From an uncultured Lysobacteraceae bacterium (GTDB lineage: Bacteria; Pseudomonadota; Gammaproteobacteria; Xanthomonadales; Rhodanobacteraceae), in the NCBI GenBank assembly GCA_946482585.1, contig CAMLSI010000001.1:1-60631 (forward strand): DNA of 60,631 nt, in the 5' to 3' direction. The first letter of the stretch is position 1. Each line of letters starts with the position of its first letter. The translations under genes were made by a program, and so were the position numbers. The notes under the pieces were generated by a model that searched no databases, was not told the origin of the DNA, and saw only the letters and a list, made by a program, of their open reading frames with translations. Below, piece after piece: positions 7,824 through 15,106 of the stretch.

Positions 7824-7992
7824 CTGTGGCGGCTATCACAGAGCAGTAGCATTCGCGCAAATCCTGTGGTACTGTCGCCACAGCCACTGGGGTTTTCGCA
7901 ACGTTTTCGTTGTCCTGGTGGCCGCAGGGCGCATTGTTCAGGTAATCGTCACTCCGATTCACCCCTCGCCGGTTTCGGCGGGGGTTTTTTTT
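7824..7992 (+). ncRNA. Candidate structured transcript or small RNA downstream of panC
   Basis: The 900-base gap after panC opens with a run of hairpins: CTGTG/CACAG (7824-7828 with 7837-7841), CTGTGG/CCACAG (7864-7869 with 7878-7883), and CAACG-TTTT-CGTTG (7899-7912). The last is enclosed by GCCAC/GTGGC (7883-7887 with 7918-7922). About 40 less structured bases then lead to a strong intrinsic terminator. No reading frame here looks like a protein. It could be a small RNA, a processed 3' UTR of panBC or a leader of panD; no match to a named RNA family was recognised. Confidence 0.35.
7962..7992 (+). terminator. Intrinsic terminator after panBC
   Basis: The stem is CCCC-T-CGCCG paired with CGGCG-GGGG around a GTTT loop, with one bulged T, followed directly by eight T residues (7985-7992). 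This is the strongest intrinsic terminator in the window. It lies about 150 bases after the panC stop. Confidence 0.9.
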
Positions 7993-8033
7993 GTTCCCGT
8001 ATCGGGCCTGACGGCGCGCAGCCGTGACGGTCA

Positions 8034-8053
8034 TCCATTGAAAAAACAATGGA
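8034..8053. other. Perfect hairpin with an A6 loop upstream of the panD remnant
   Basis: TCCATTG and CAATGGA form a perfect 7-bp stem around AAAAAA. It lies between the terminator at 7962-7992 and the panD remnant. Its role is unknown; on the minus strand the loop reads as T6, so it could be part of a weak terminator or an old promoter or operator region. Confidence 0.4.
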
Positions 8054-8302
8054 TTGGAGATTCCTGCGGACTCGGCTGCCGCCGATTGCGTCGACGCGCA
8101 CGCGTGCCGGGTCTCGCGCCCGTGCCGATCGAGGCCTCGTCATGGCAGCGACCGTGCCGGCCGCAGTCCTACACTCCGGCCGTTGTTTTTCCACAACGTT
8201 CCGCGTCCCGTACAGCACGTCACACCGACGGAGTGCGCTCGACGCAAGGCGCACACGATCATCCCTCTGCGCCGTTTTTTCGCGACTCGCACGGATTTGC
8301 CG

Positions 8303-8589
8303 ATGCTCACGGCCAAACTCCATCGCATGGTCGTCACACCTTGCGAGCTGCATTGCGAAGGTTCCCGTACGATCGACCGCGGCCCGCTCGATAGTCCGGC
8401 ATGCGAGTACGAGCAGATCTGCCTCTACGACGTCGACGGCGGCAGTTGCTTCTGAGCTATCTGAGCCGCGCCGCGGACGCGAAGAACGGCATGACGCGTA
8501 CGAACCACGCGATTCCGAAGCGGGTGGCCCGAGCGCCGACCGGCGCAGTCCGTTCCGACCTTCGTCGAGCACGCTGCGCCGACGAATGA
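8303..8589 (+). pseudogene. panD: Broken aspartate 1-decarboxylase gene (panD remnant)
   Basis: From an ATG at 8303 the frame encodes MLTAKLHRMVVTPCELHCEG followed by SRTID, a clear PanD N-terminus. It has the Lys-Leu-His-Arg start and the Gly-Ser site where PanD normally cleaves itself to form its pyruvoyl group. The match continues through about residue 50 (YDVDGGSCF), and then a TGA occurs at 8453-8455. The middle of the protein, including the conserved Thr-Tyr after the Phe, is missing. In another frame further on, NGMTRTNHAIPKRVA resembles the PanD C-terminus (NEMKRTAKAIPVQVA in E. coli). The catalytic Arg of the N(G)xRF motif is Cys here. So both ends survive, with about 50 residues deleted plus a frameshift. 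The place between panC and pgi is where Xanthomonas-type genomes keep panD. Confidence 0.8.
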
Positions 8590-8735
8590 GCGGCACGGCG
8601 ACTCATGGCCGCGCTGTCCGGACAACGGTGTTTTTTGGCGGGATTTTCGTCCTCGCGCCGGTCGACCCGACGCCGTCGCGCTGAGTACCATCGACGCGCC
8701 GATGCCTGCGCGCATCGAACAGCCCAAGGAACGAC

Positions 8736-10361
8736 ATGCTGGCCGGACAGCTCGATACTCTGGCGCGGGAAGCCGCGCGTCTACAGCCGCTGCATCTGCG
8801 CGAACTGCTCGCGACACCGCGGCGCTTCGAACAGTTTTCGCGCCGCGCCGGACCGCTGTTGCTGGATTTTTCGCGACAGAAGCTCGACGAGTCCGCGCTG
8901 CAGGCACTCGGCACGATCGCGCAGGAGTGCGGCTGGCAGCAACGCCGCGACGCGATGTTCCGCGGCGACGTGCTCAATCGTTCCGAGCAGCGTCCGGTGC
9001 TGCACACGGCATTGCGCGCCTGCGAATCGCGGCTGCCCTCGCCGGCGCCCGCAGCGATCGCCGATGAAATTGCCGCGACGCTCAGGCGCATGGGCGAACT
9101 CGTCGATGCACTCGAGCGCGGCGATGCCGGCGCGTTCGGCATCCCGGCCGGCATCACCGACATCGTCAATCTGGGCATCGGCGGTTCCGATCTCGGCCCG
9201 CGCCTCGCGGTCGAAGCGCTGAGCAGCTATCACAGCGGACGTTTCGCCTGCCACTTCCTGCCGAATGTCGACGGCCACGAAACCGCCGCGCTGATGCGCC
9301 GCCTCGATCCGCGGCGCACGCTCGTGCTGCTCGTGTCCAAGAGCTTCACGACGCAGGAGACCCTGCTCAACGGCGCCGTGTTGCGGCAGTGGATCGCGCA
9401 GGCTTACGCCGGAGACCAGAACCTCGCTGCAGCGCATTTCGTCGCGGTCAGTGCGAACGTCGAAGCGGCGCGCGCGCTCGGCATTCCGGCGCAGCGGGTG
9501 TTGCCGATGTGGGATTTCGTCGGCGGACGCTATTCGGTCTGGTCGGCGGTCGGCCTCGTGCTCGCGCTCGCGATCGGCATGCCGAATTTCCGCGCGTTCC
9601 TGCGCGGCGCTGCGCTGATGGACGACCATTTCCGCACGGCCGACTGGCGCGACAATCTGCCGGTGTTGCTCGCATTGATCGGCGTCTGGAATCGCAACGG
9701 CTTCGGCCTTGCGGCGCACGGCGTGATTCCGTATCTCGACGGTCTCGCCGAATTGCCGGCGTTCCTGCAGCAGCTCGAAATGGAGAGCCTCGGCAAGCGC
9801 GTCGGCGCCGACGGCGGGCCGCTGCGGCAGGCGACGGTGCCGGTAGTCTGGGGCAGCGTGGGCACGAATGCGCAGCACGCGTTTTTCCAGGCGTTGCATC
9901 AGGGCAGTGATGTCGTGCCGCTGGATCTGATCGGCGCGGTGCGTCCGGCGCACGCGCTCAAGGACAACCACGACGCGCTGCTGGCGAACCTGCTTGCGCA
10001 GGGCGCAGCGTTCGCCCTGGGCAAGACCGCGCAGGAGGCGCTCGCGGAAGCGACGTCCGGTGACGACGCCGAGCGCCGGGCGCTCGCTGCGCAGCGCACG
10101 TTCCCGGGCGATCGTCCGAGCAGCACGTTGCTGCTCGATGCGCTCACGCCGGAAAGCCTCGGCGCGCTGATCGCACTGTACGAGCACAAGGTGCTCGTGC
10201 AGGCGCTGCTCTGGGACATCAACGCATTCGATCAGTGGGGCGTGGAGCTCGGCAAGGTGCTCGCGAGATCGATCCTGCCGGCGCTCGCCGCCGCGCCCGT
10301 GCCCGCGTCGTTCGACGCATCGACGCGCGGGCTCATCGAGACGATCCGTGCGCTGAGCTGA
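8736..10361 (+). CDS. pgi: Glucose-6-phosphate isomerase
   Basis: The 541-residue cytoplasmic enzyme interconverts glucose 6-phosphate and fructose 6-phosphate. Motifs in order include VNLGIGGSDLGPRLAVEAL, VSKSFTTQETLLNG, WDFVGGRYSVWSAVGL, the GTNAQHAFFQALHQG block with the catalytic His, and HKVLVQALLWDINAFDQWGV near the C-terminus with the catalytic Lys. Length is normal and no defects are seen. It starts at ATG 8736. The gap before it (8590-8735) shows no gene. Confidence 0.97.
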   Translation: MLAGQLDTLAREAARLQPLHLRELLATPRRFEQFSRRAGPLLLDFSRQKLDESALQALGTIAQECGWQQRRDAMFRGDVLNRSEQRPVLHTALRACESRLPSPAPAAIADEIAATLRRMGELVDALERGDAGAFGIPAGITDIVNLGIGGSDLGPRLAVEALSSYHSGRFACHFLPNVDGHETAALMRRLDPRRTLVLLVSKSFTTQETLLNGAVLRQWIAQAYAGDQNLAAAHFVAVSANVEAARALGIPAQRVLPMWDFVGGRYSVWSAVGLVLALAIGMPNFRAFLRGAALMDDHFRTADWRDNLPVLLALIGVWNRNGFGLAAHGVIPYLDGLAELPAFLQQLEMESLGKRVGADGGPLRQATVPVVWGSVGTNAQHAFFQALHQGSDVVPLDLIGAVRPAHALKDNHDALLANLLAQGAAFALGKTAQEALAEATSGDDAERRALAAQRTFPGDRPSSTLLLDALTPESLGALIALYEHKVLVQALLWDINAFDQWGVELGKVLARSILPALAAAPVPASFDASTRGLIETIRALS

Positions 10362-10377
10362 TCCGTCGCGGCGCGCG

Positions 10378-11433
10378 TCACGCGTGCTGCTGCAGCGCCC
10401 ACTGTACGTGTTCGCGCACGAGTTCCGACGCATGGTCGGCGCGGCCGAGCAGGGCGTCGACCACGCCGGGAACGCCGTGCGCGTTGCCGAGCGCGATCGC
10501 GATATTGCGCAACCAGCGTTCGTGGCCGATGCGGCGTATCGCGGAGCCTTCGGTGCGGCGCAGGAATTCGTCTTCGGTCCAGGCGAACAGGTCGATCAGC
10601 GCAGCGCCGTCGAGGCGATGCCGGGGTGCGAAGTCGGTTTCGCCGGTCGGTTGCGAGAATTTGTTCCACGGGCAGATCAGCTGGCAATCGTCGCAGCCGT
10701 AGATGCGGTTGCCGATCGCGGCGCGGAACTCGAGCGGGATGCTGCCGTGCAGTTCGATCGTCAGGTAGGAAATGCAGCGCCGCGCATCGACCTGATACGG
10801 CGCGACGATCGCGCGGGTAGGGCAGATCTCGATGCAGCGCGTGCAGGTGCCGCAGTGTGCGCTCGCGGCGTCATCGAGCGGCAGCGGCAGATCGGTATAG
10901 AGCTCGCCGAGAAAGAACCACGAGCCCGCGTGACGGTTGATGAGGCAGGTGTGTTTGCCGATCCAGCCGAGCCCCGCATTGCGCGCGATCGCGCGCTCGA
11001 GCACCGGCGCGGAATCGACGAACGCGCGATAGCCGAACGGACCGGTCTCGGCGGCGATGCGATCGGCGAGTTGCTGCAGCCGGTTGCGCATGAGCTTGTG
11101 GTAGTCGCGACCGAGCGCGTAGCGCGACACGTAGGCCAGCGAAGCGTCGCCGAGTACGTCCCAGCCGTCGGCGATGCCCGGCGGCGCATAGTCCATGCGC
11201 ACCGAGATCACGCGCAGGGTGCCGGGCTGCAGCTCCTGCGGCCGGCTGCGCTTGGTGCCGTGGCGCTCCATGTAGTCCATTTCGCCGTGGCGTCCCGCGT
11301 CGAGCCAGTTCAGCAGATGCGTTTCGTCAGCGGCCAGGTCGGTACCGGCAATGCCGATCTGCTGGAAGCCGAGCTCGGCGCCCCAGACGCGGATACGATT
11401 GGCAAGTTCGGCGTAGGTCATTGCAGAGGGCAT
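10378..11433 (-). CDS. queG: Epoxyqueuosine reductase
   Basis: This cobalamin-dependent iron-sulfur enzyme performs the last step of queuosine synthesis in tRNA. The protein of about 351 residues has the QueG core with VLERAIARNAGLGWIGKH and FFLGELYTDLPLPLDD. Two [4Fe-4S] sets follow: CGTCTRCIEICPTRAI and the second set with YGCDDCQLICPWN. The C-terminal part has HEAT-like helices (RWLRNIAIALGNAHG). I use ATG 11433 (MPSAMTYAELA); ATG 11421 is equally possible. It is divergent from nnr, as E. coli queG (yjeS) is from yjeF. It converges on pgi with 16 bases between the stops. Confidence 0.95.
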   Translation of the reverse strand: MPSAMTYAELANRIRVWGAELGFQQIGIAGTDLAADETHLLNWLDAGRHGEMDYMERHGTKRSRPQELQPGTLRVISVRMDYAPPGIADGWDVLGDASLAYVSRYALGRDYHKLMRNRLQQLADRIAAETGPFGYRAFVDSAPVLERAIARNAGLGWIGKHTCLINRHAGSWFFLGELYTDLPLPLDDAASAHCGTCTRCIEICPTRAIVAPYQVDARRCISYLTIELHGSIPLEFRAAIGNRIYGCDDCQLICPWNKFSQPTGETDFAPRHRLDGAALIDLFAWTEDEFLRRTEGSAIRRIGHERWLRNIAIALGNAHGVPGVVDALLGRADHASELVREHVQWALQQHA

Positions 11434-11703
11434 GGCCGGTCGCGGCATCTCGGACCCGGCCGGGTTCGTGGTTCGGCGCGGCGGTCGCGTCGACGGGCAG
11501 GATGTCGCGCGCATTGTAGGCGCTGGCCGCGGGGCGTGCGGGCGCGAAGGCCGGTGCGCGCTATTGCGCTTGGTGAGGACAGGGCGGGCATCGGTGCTCG
11601 CGCTGTCATGTCCGCCGCCGCGTCGCGCGGACATGCGTACCCCCGGGGCTCGCGCGTGACCCGGGCCGATGCAAGCCCGCCGCGGCCGATCAATAATCCA
11701 TTC

Positions 11704-13191
11704 ATGACCATGACGCCGACTCGCAATCTCTACACTCGTTCGCAGATGCGCCGTATCGACGGCGCTGCCGGCGCCACCCTCGGTCTCGACGGGCCTGCAT
11801 TGATGCAGCGCGCGGCGCAGGCCGCGTTCGAGGTGCTGTGCCGGCGCTGGCCCCGGGCGCTGCGGATCGCGGTCTGCTGCGGCACCGGCAAGAACGGCGG
11901 CGACGGGTACCTGCTCGCGAAACTCGCACGCCAGGCCGGGCGCGACGTCAGTGTGATCGCGCTCGCGCCGCCGCAGGATGCCGACGCGCTGGCCGCGGCC
12001 GAGGCCTGGCGCTCCGCCGGCGGATTCATTCACCCGTTCGCCGGCGAGCACTCGCTGCCGCCGGCCGACGTCTATGTCGACGCGTTGTTCGGTATCGGGC
12101 TCAACCGCCCGCTGCAGGGCGCCGCCGTGCAGCTCGTCGAGGCGCTCAATGCGAGCGGCATGCCGGTGCTCGCGCTAGACATTCCGTCGGGACTCTCGGC
12201 CGACACGGGAGCGACGCTCGGCGCCTGCGTACAGGCGGCGGCTACGGTGAGCTTCATCGGCTGGAAACGCGGGCAGCACACCGGAGCGGGTCTCGATGCC
12301 TGCGGCGACTGCGAACTCGCGTCGCTGGATCTGCCGGCGACGATCTTCGACGACGAACCCGCCGGTGCGTTCCTGCTCGACTGGGACGACGCTCGGCGCG
12401 TCCTTCCCTCGCGCCCGCGCAACGTGCACAAGGGCCTGTTCGGCCACGTGCTCGCGGTCGGCGGCGATCACGGCATGGGCGGCGCGATACGTCTCGCCGG
12501 CGAAGCGGCGCTGCGCTGCGGCGCCGGACTCGTCAGCGTGGCCACCCAGCCGGATCATCTGGCGCCGCTGCTGGCGGCACGCCCCGAACTCATGGTCACC
12601 GCGGTAGCCGGAGCGCAGGAGCTCGACGGTCTGCTCGAGAAGGCGAGCACGATCGCGCTGGGACCCGGCCTCGGCCAGCGATCCTGGGGGCATGCGCTGT
12701 GGCATCGCGCGCTCGCGAGCGGCAAGCCCGCCGTGCTCGACGCCGACGCCCTGAACCTCCTCGCGCGTCATCCACGCCGCCTCGTCGCGCCGGCCGTGCT
12801 GACTCCGCATCCGGCCGAGGCCGCGCGTCTGCTCGCGAGCGATACCGCGAGCGTGCAGGCGAACCGCTACGCCGCCGCGCAGGCGATCGCCGAGCGCTAC
12901 CACGCGGTCGTCGTGCTCAAGGGGGCCGGCACGCTGATCGCCGCGCTCGGCCATGGCGTTGCCGTGTGCCCCTGGGGCAATCCGGCGATGGCGAGCGGCG
13001 GCATGGGCGACGTGCTCACCGGTATCGCGGCTGCGCTGCTCGCGCAGGGGCTGGATGCCTGGGATGCGGCCTGTCTCGCCGTGGCCGCGCATGCGCGCGC
13101 CGGCGATATCGCCGCGCGCGACGGTGCCGGCCTGCTCGCGTCCGATCTGTTCGTGCCGTTGCGCCGTCTACTCGGAGGCGTCCGTGGCTGA
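11704..13191 (+). CDS. nnr: Bifunctional NAD(P)H-hydrate epimerase/dehydratase
   Basis: The 495-residue protein repairs hydrated NAD(P)H. Residues 1 to about 215 are the YjeF_N epimerase domain (CCGTGKNGGDGYLLAKLA, DALFGIGLNRPL, LDIPSGLSADTG). Residues about 230-495 are the ADP-dependent dehydratase domain with KGLFGHVLAVGGDHGMGG, ALGPGLGQ, VLDADALNL, LTPHPAEAARLL and the nucleotide-binding NPAMASGGMGDVLTGIAAAL. The start is ATG 11704. The region 11434-11703 between it and queG shows no gene. The 3' end overlaps tsaE by eight bases, so the two are coupled. Confidence 0.96.
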   Translation: MTMTPTRNLYTRSQMRRIDGAAGATLGLDGPALMQRAAQAAFEVLCRRWPRALRIAVCCGTGKNGGDGYLLAKLARQAGRDVSVIALAPPQDADALAAAEAWRSAGGFIHPFAGEHSLPPADVYVDALFGIGLNRPLQGAAVQLVEALNASGMPVLALDIPSGLSADTGATLGACVQAAATVSFIGWKRGQHTGAGLDACGDCELASLDLPATIFDDEPAGAFLLDWDDARRVLPSRPRNVHKGLFGHVLAVGGDHGMGGAIRLAGEAALRCGAGLVSVATQPDHLAPLLAARPELMVTAVAGAQELDGLLEKASTIALGPGLGQRSWGHALWHRALASGKPAVLDADALNLLARHPRRLVAPAVLTPHPAEAARLLASDTASVQANRYAAAQAIAERYHAVVVLKGAGTLIAALGHGVAVCPWGNPAMASGGMGDVLTGIAAALLAQGLDAWDAACLAVAAHARAGDIAARDGAGLLASDLFVPLRRLLGGVRG

Positions 13192-13657
13192 AACCCTGCA
13201 CCTGGCCGACGAGGGCGCCGTCATCGAACTCGCCGCCGCTCTCGCGCCGCAGCTGCGCAGCGGCGGCACGATCTACCTGCACGGCGATCTCGGTGCCGGC
13301 AAGACCACGTTCGCGCGTGCGCTGATCGGCGCGCTCGGCGTGCGCGGTCGTATCAAGAGCCCGACCTACAGCCTGATCGAGTCCTACCGTACCGGGGCGC
13401 TCGCGATCCACCACCTCGACCTCTATCGGATCGCCGATGCGGGCGAACTCGAATGGCTCGGCCTCGGCGAATTGCAGGACGAGCCGAGCCTGATCCTGAT
13501 CGAATGGCCGGAGCGCGGCGGGGACGCCTTGCCGCGGCCCGATCTCGTCGTCGAGCTCGCCCACGCGGCGAGCGGGCGCGACTTCGTGGCGCGGCCGGCG
13601 AGCGCGCGGGGGCAGTCCTGGCTGGCTGCGACAAGCGCTCTCTATTCCGCCGCTTGA
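13184..13657 (+). CDS. tsaE: tRNA threonylcarbamoyladenosine biosynthesis ATPase TsaE
   Basis: The 157-residue ATPase works with TsaB and TsaD to make t6A37 in ANN-decoding tRNAs. It has the Walker A motif LHGDLGAGKTTFARALI, the switch segment SPTYSLIESY, HHLDLYRIAD with the Walker B-like Asp, and ILIEWPERGGD. The GTG start at 13184 lies within the end of nnr and is supported by a GGAGG ribosome site at 13174-13178. nnr-tsaE-amidase is the conserved gammaproteobacterial order. Confidence 0.96.
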   Translation: MAETLHLADEGAVIELAAALAPQLRSGGTIYLHGDLGAGKTTFARALIGALGVRGRIKSPTYSLIESYRTGALAIHHLDLYRIADAGELEWLGLGELQDEPSLILIEWPERGGDALPRPDLVVELAHAASGRDFVARPASARGQSWLAATSALYSAA

Positions 13658-13757
13658 AGCGAATTTCTGACCCTAACCCAAGGAAGCGCCGCCAGCTCAG
13701 TGTTTTGCAACGGAAAATGCTTGAAAAGCGCGGCTGGCTGGGTTTGAATCCGCAGCC

Positions 13758-15098
13758 ATGTGGGGATCTGCCGTCACATTGCTGCGCGTCGTCGCCGTCC
13801 TGATCCTCTCGGGGCTTGCCGCTTCCTCCGCGCAGGCCGCCCAGGTCAAGGCGCTGCGCGTCTGGGCCAGTCCCGATTCCACGCGCGCGGTGTTCGACGT
13901 ATCCGGTCCGCTCGAATACAAATTGTTCGAGCTCGCCAATCCGGACCGCATCGTTCTCGACATCAAGAATTCCACGCTCGCCGACGGCGTGACCGCGCCG
14001 GCGGCGAAGGGCCTGCTCGGTACCGTGCGCCTCGGCAAGCAGGGCAAGTCCGATCTGCGCGTCGTGTTCGACCTGCCGCAGGGCGTGCGGCCGAAGAGCT
14101 TCCTGCTGCCGCCCGCGGACAAGTTCGGCCATCGCCTCGTCATCGACCTGTTTCCGAAGACCAAGGCCAAGCGCGAAGTCGTCAAGAGCGTCGATGACAT
14201 CGTCGCCGGCGACGGCCGCAAGGTCGTGGTCGCGATCGACGCCGGCCACGGCGGCGACGATCCGGGGGCGATCGGCGCATCGGGCACGCACGAAAAATCG
14301 ATCACGCTGAACGTCGCTCGCGAAGTCGCGCGACTCGTCGACACGCAGCCGGGCATGAAGTCCTACCTGGTGCGCGACGGCGACTATTTCATTCCGTTGA
14401 AGGATCGCTACAAGAAGGCGCGCGAAGCCAAGGCCGACCTGTTCGTCTCGATCCACGCCGATGCGTGCCCGGGCGCCTGCGAAGCGCGAGGCGCGTCGGT
14501 CTGGGTGCTGTCGCCGCGCGGCGCGACGAGCGAAGCCGCGCGCTGGCTCGCCGCGAAGGAAAACGGCGCCGATCTCGTCGGCGGCGTTTCGCTCGACGAC
14601 AAGGACGACACGCTCGCCGCCGTGCTGCTCGATCTGTCCCAGGGCGCGACGATGGAAGCGAGTGCGGCGATCGCGCAGATCGTGCTGAAGGCGCTCGGCC
14701 GCATCGGTCCGACGCATCGCGGCTATGTGGAAAAGGCGAATTTTGTCGTGCTGCGCTCGCCGGACGTGCCGTCGATCCTGGTCGAGACGGCGTTCATCAC
14801 GAATCCGGCCGAGGAAAAGCGGCTGACCGATCCGGAGCATCGCGGCAAGCTCGCATCGGCCGTGGTCGAAGGCATCAAGACCTATTTCACGCAGACGCCG
14901 CCGCCGGGCACCTGGTTCGCGGCGAACGGCAACGGTCGTCGCGGTCCGTCCGAACACGTGGTCGCCCGCGGCGAAACCCTGTCGGGTATCGCGGCGCGGC
15001 ACCGCGTCAGCATCGGTGCGCTGCGCGAGGCGAACCGGATCGCGGCCGACGGCAGCGTGCGCGTCGGCGACGTGCTCGACATCCCGCCGCAGGGCTGA
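13758..15098 (+). CDS. amiC: N-acetylmuramoyl-L-alanine amidase with AMIN and LysM domains
   Basis: The 446-residue periplasmic enzyme cleaves the amide between N-acetylmuramic acid and the peptide, splitting septal peptidoglycan during division. It has a signal peptide ending ASSAQA, an AMIN domain at about residues 28-140, and an Amidase_3 zinc domain from about 155 to 385. The latter carries VAIDAGHGGDDPGAIG, the metal Glu in HEKSITL, DLFVSIHADA and ILVETAFITNP. A C-terminal LysM (HVVARGETLSGIAARHRVSI) binds peptidoglycan. The AmiB/AmiC subtype cannot be settled from the sequence alone; the position after tsaE is that of amiB in E. coli. The 100 bases before it show no gene. It converges on the next gene with eight bases between. 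Confidence 0.93.
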   Translation: MWGSAVTLLRVVAVLILSGLAASSAQAAQVKALRVWASPDSTRAVFDVSGPLEYKLFELANPDRIVLDIKNSTLADGVTAPAAKGLLGTVRLGKQGKSDLRVVFDLPQGVRPKSFLLPPADKFGHRLVIDLFPKTKAKREVVKSVDDIVAGDGRKVVVAIDAGHGGDDPGAIGASGTHEKSITLNVAREVARLVDTQPGMKSYLVRDGDYFIPLKDRYKKAREAKADLFVSIHADACPGACEARGASVWVLSPRGATSEAARWLAAKENGADLVGGVSLDDKDDTLAAVLLDLSQGATMEASAAIAQIVLKALGRIGPTHRGYVEKANFVVLRSPDVPSILVETAFITNPAEEKRLTDPEHRGKLASAVVEGIKTYFTQTPPPGTWFAANGNGRRGPSEHVVARGETLSGIAARHRVSIGALREANRIAADGSVRVGDVLDIPPQG

Positions 15099-15106
15099 TC
15101 GTCGCG

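Noticed and set aside
7810..8394. A 194-codon open frame after panC
   Set aside because: It reads through the intrinsic terminator and the hairpins, has no family resemblance and lacks a ribosome site. The region is better explained as structured non-coding DNA.
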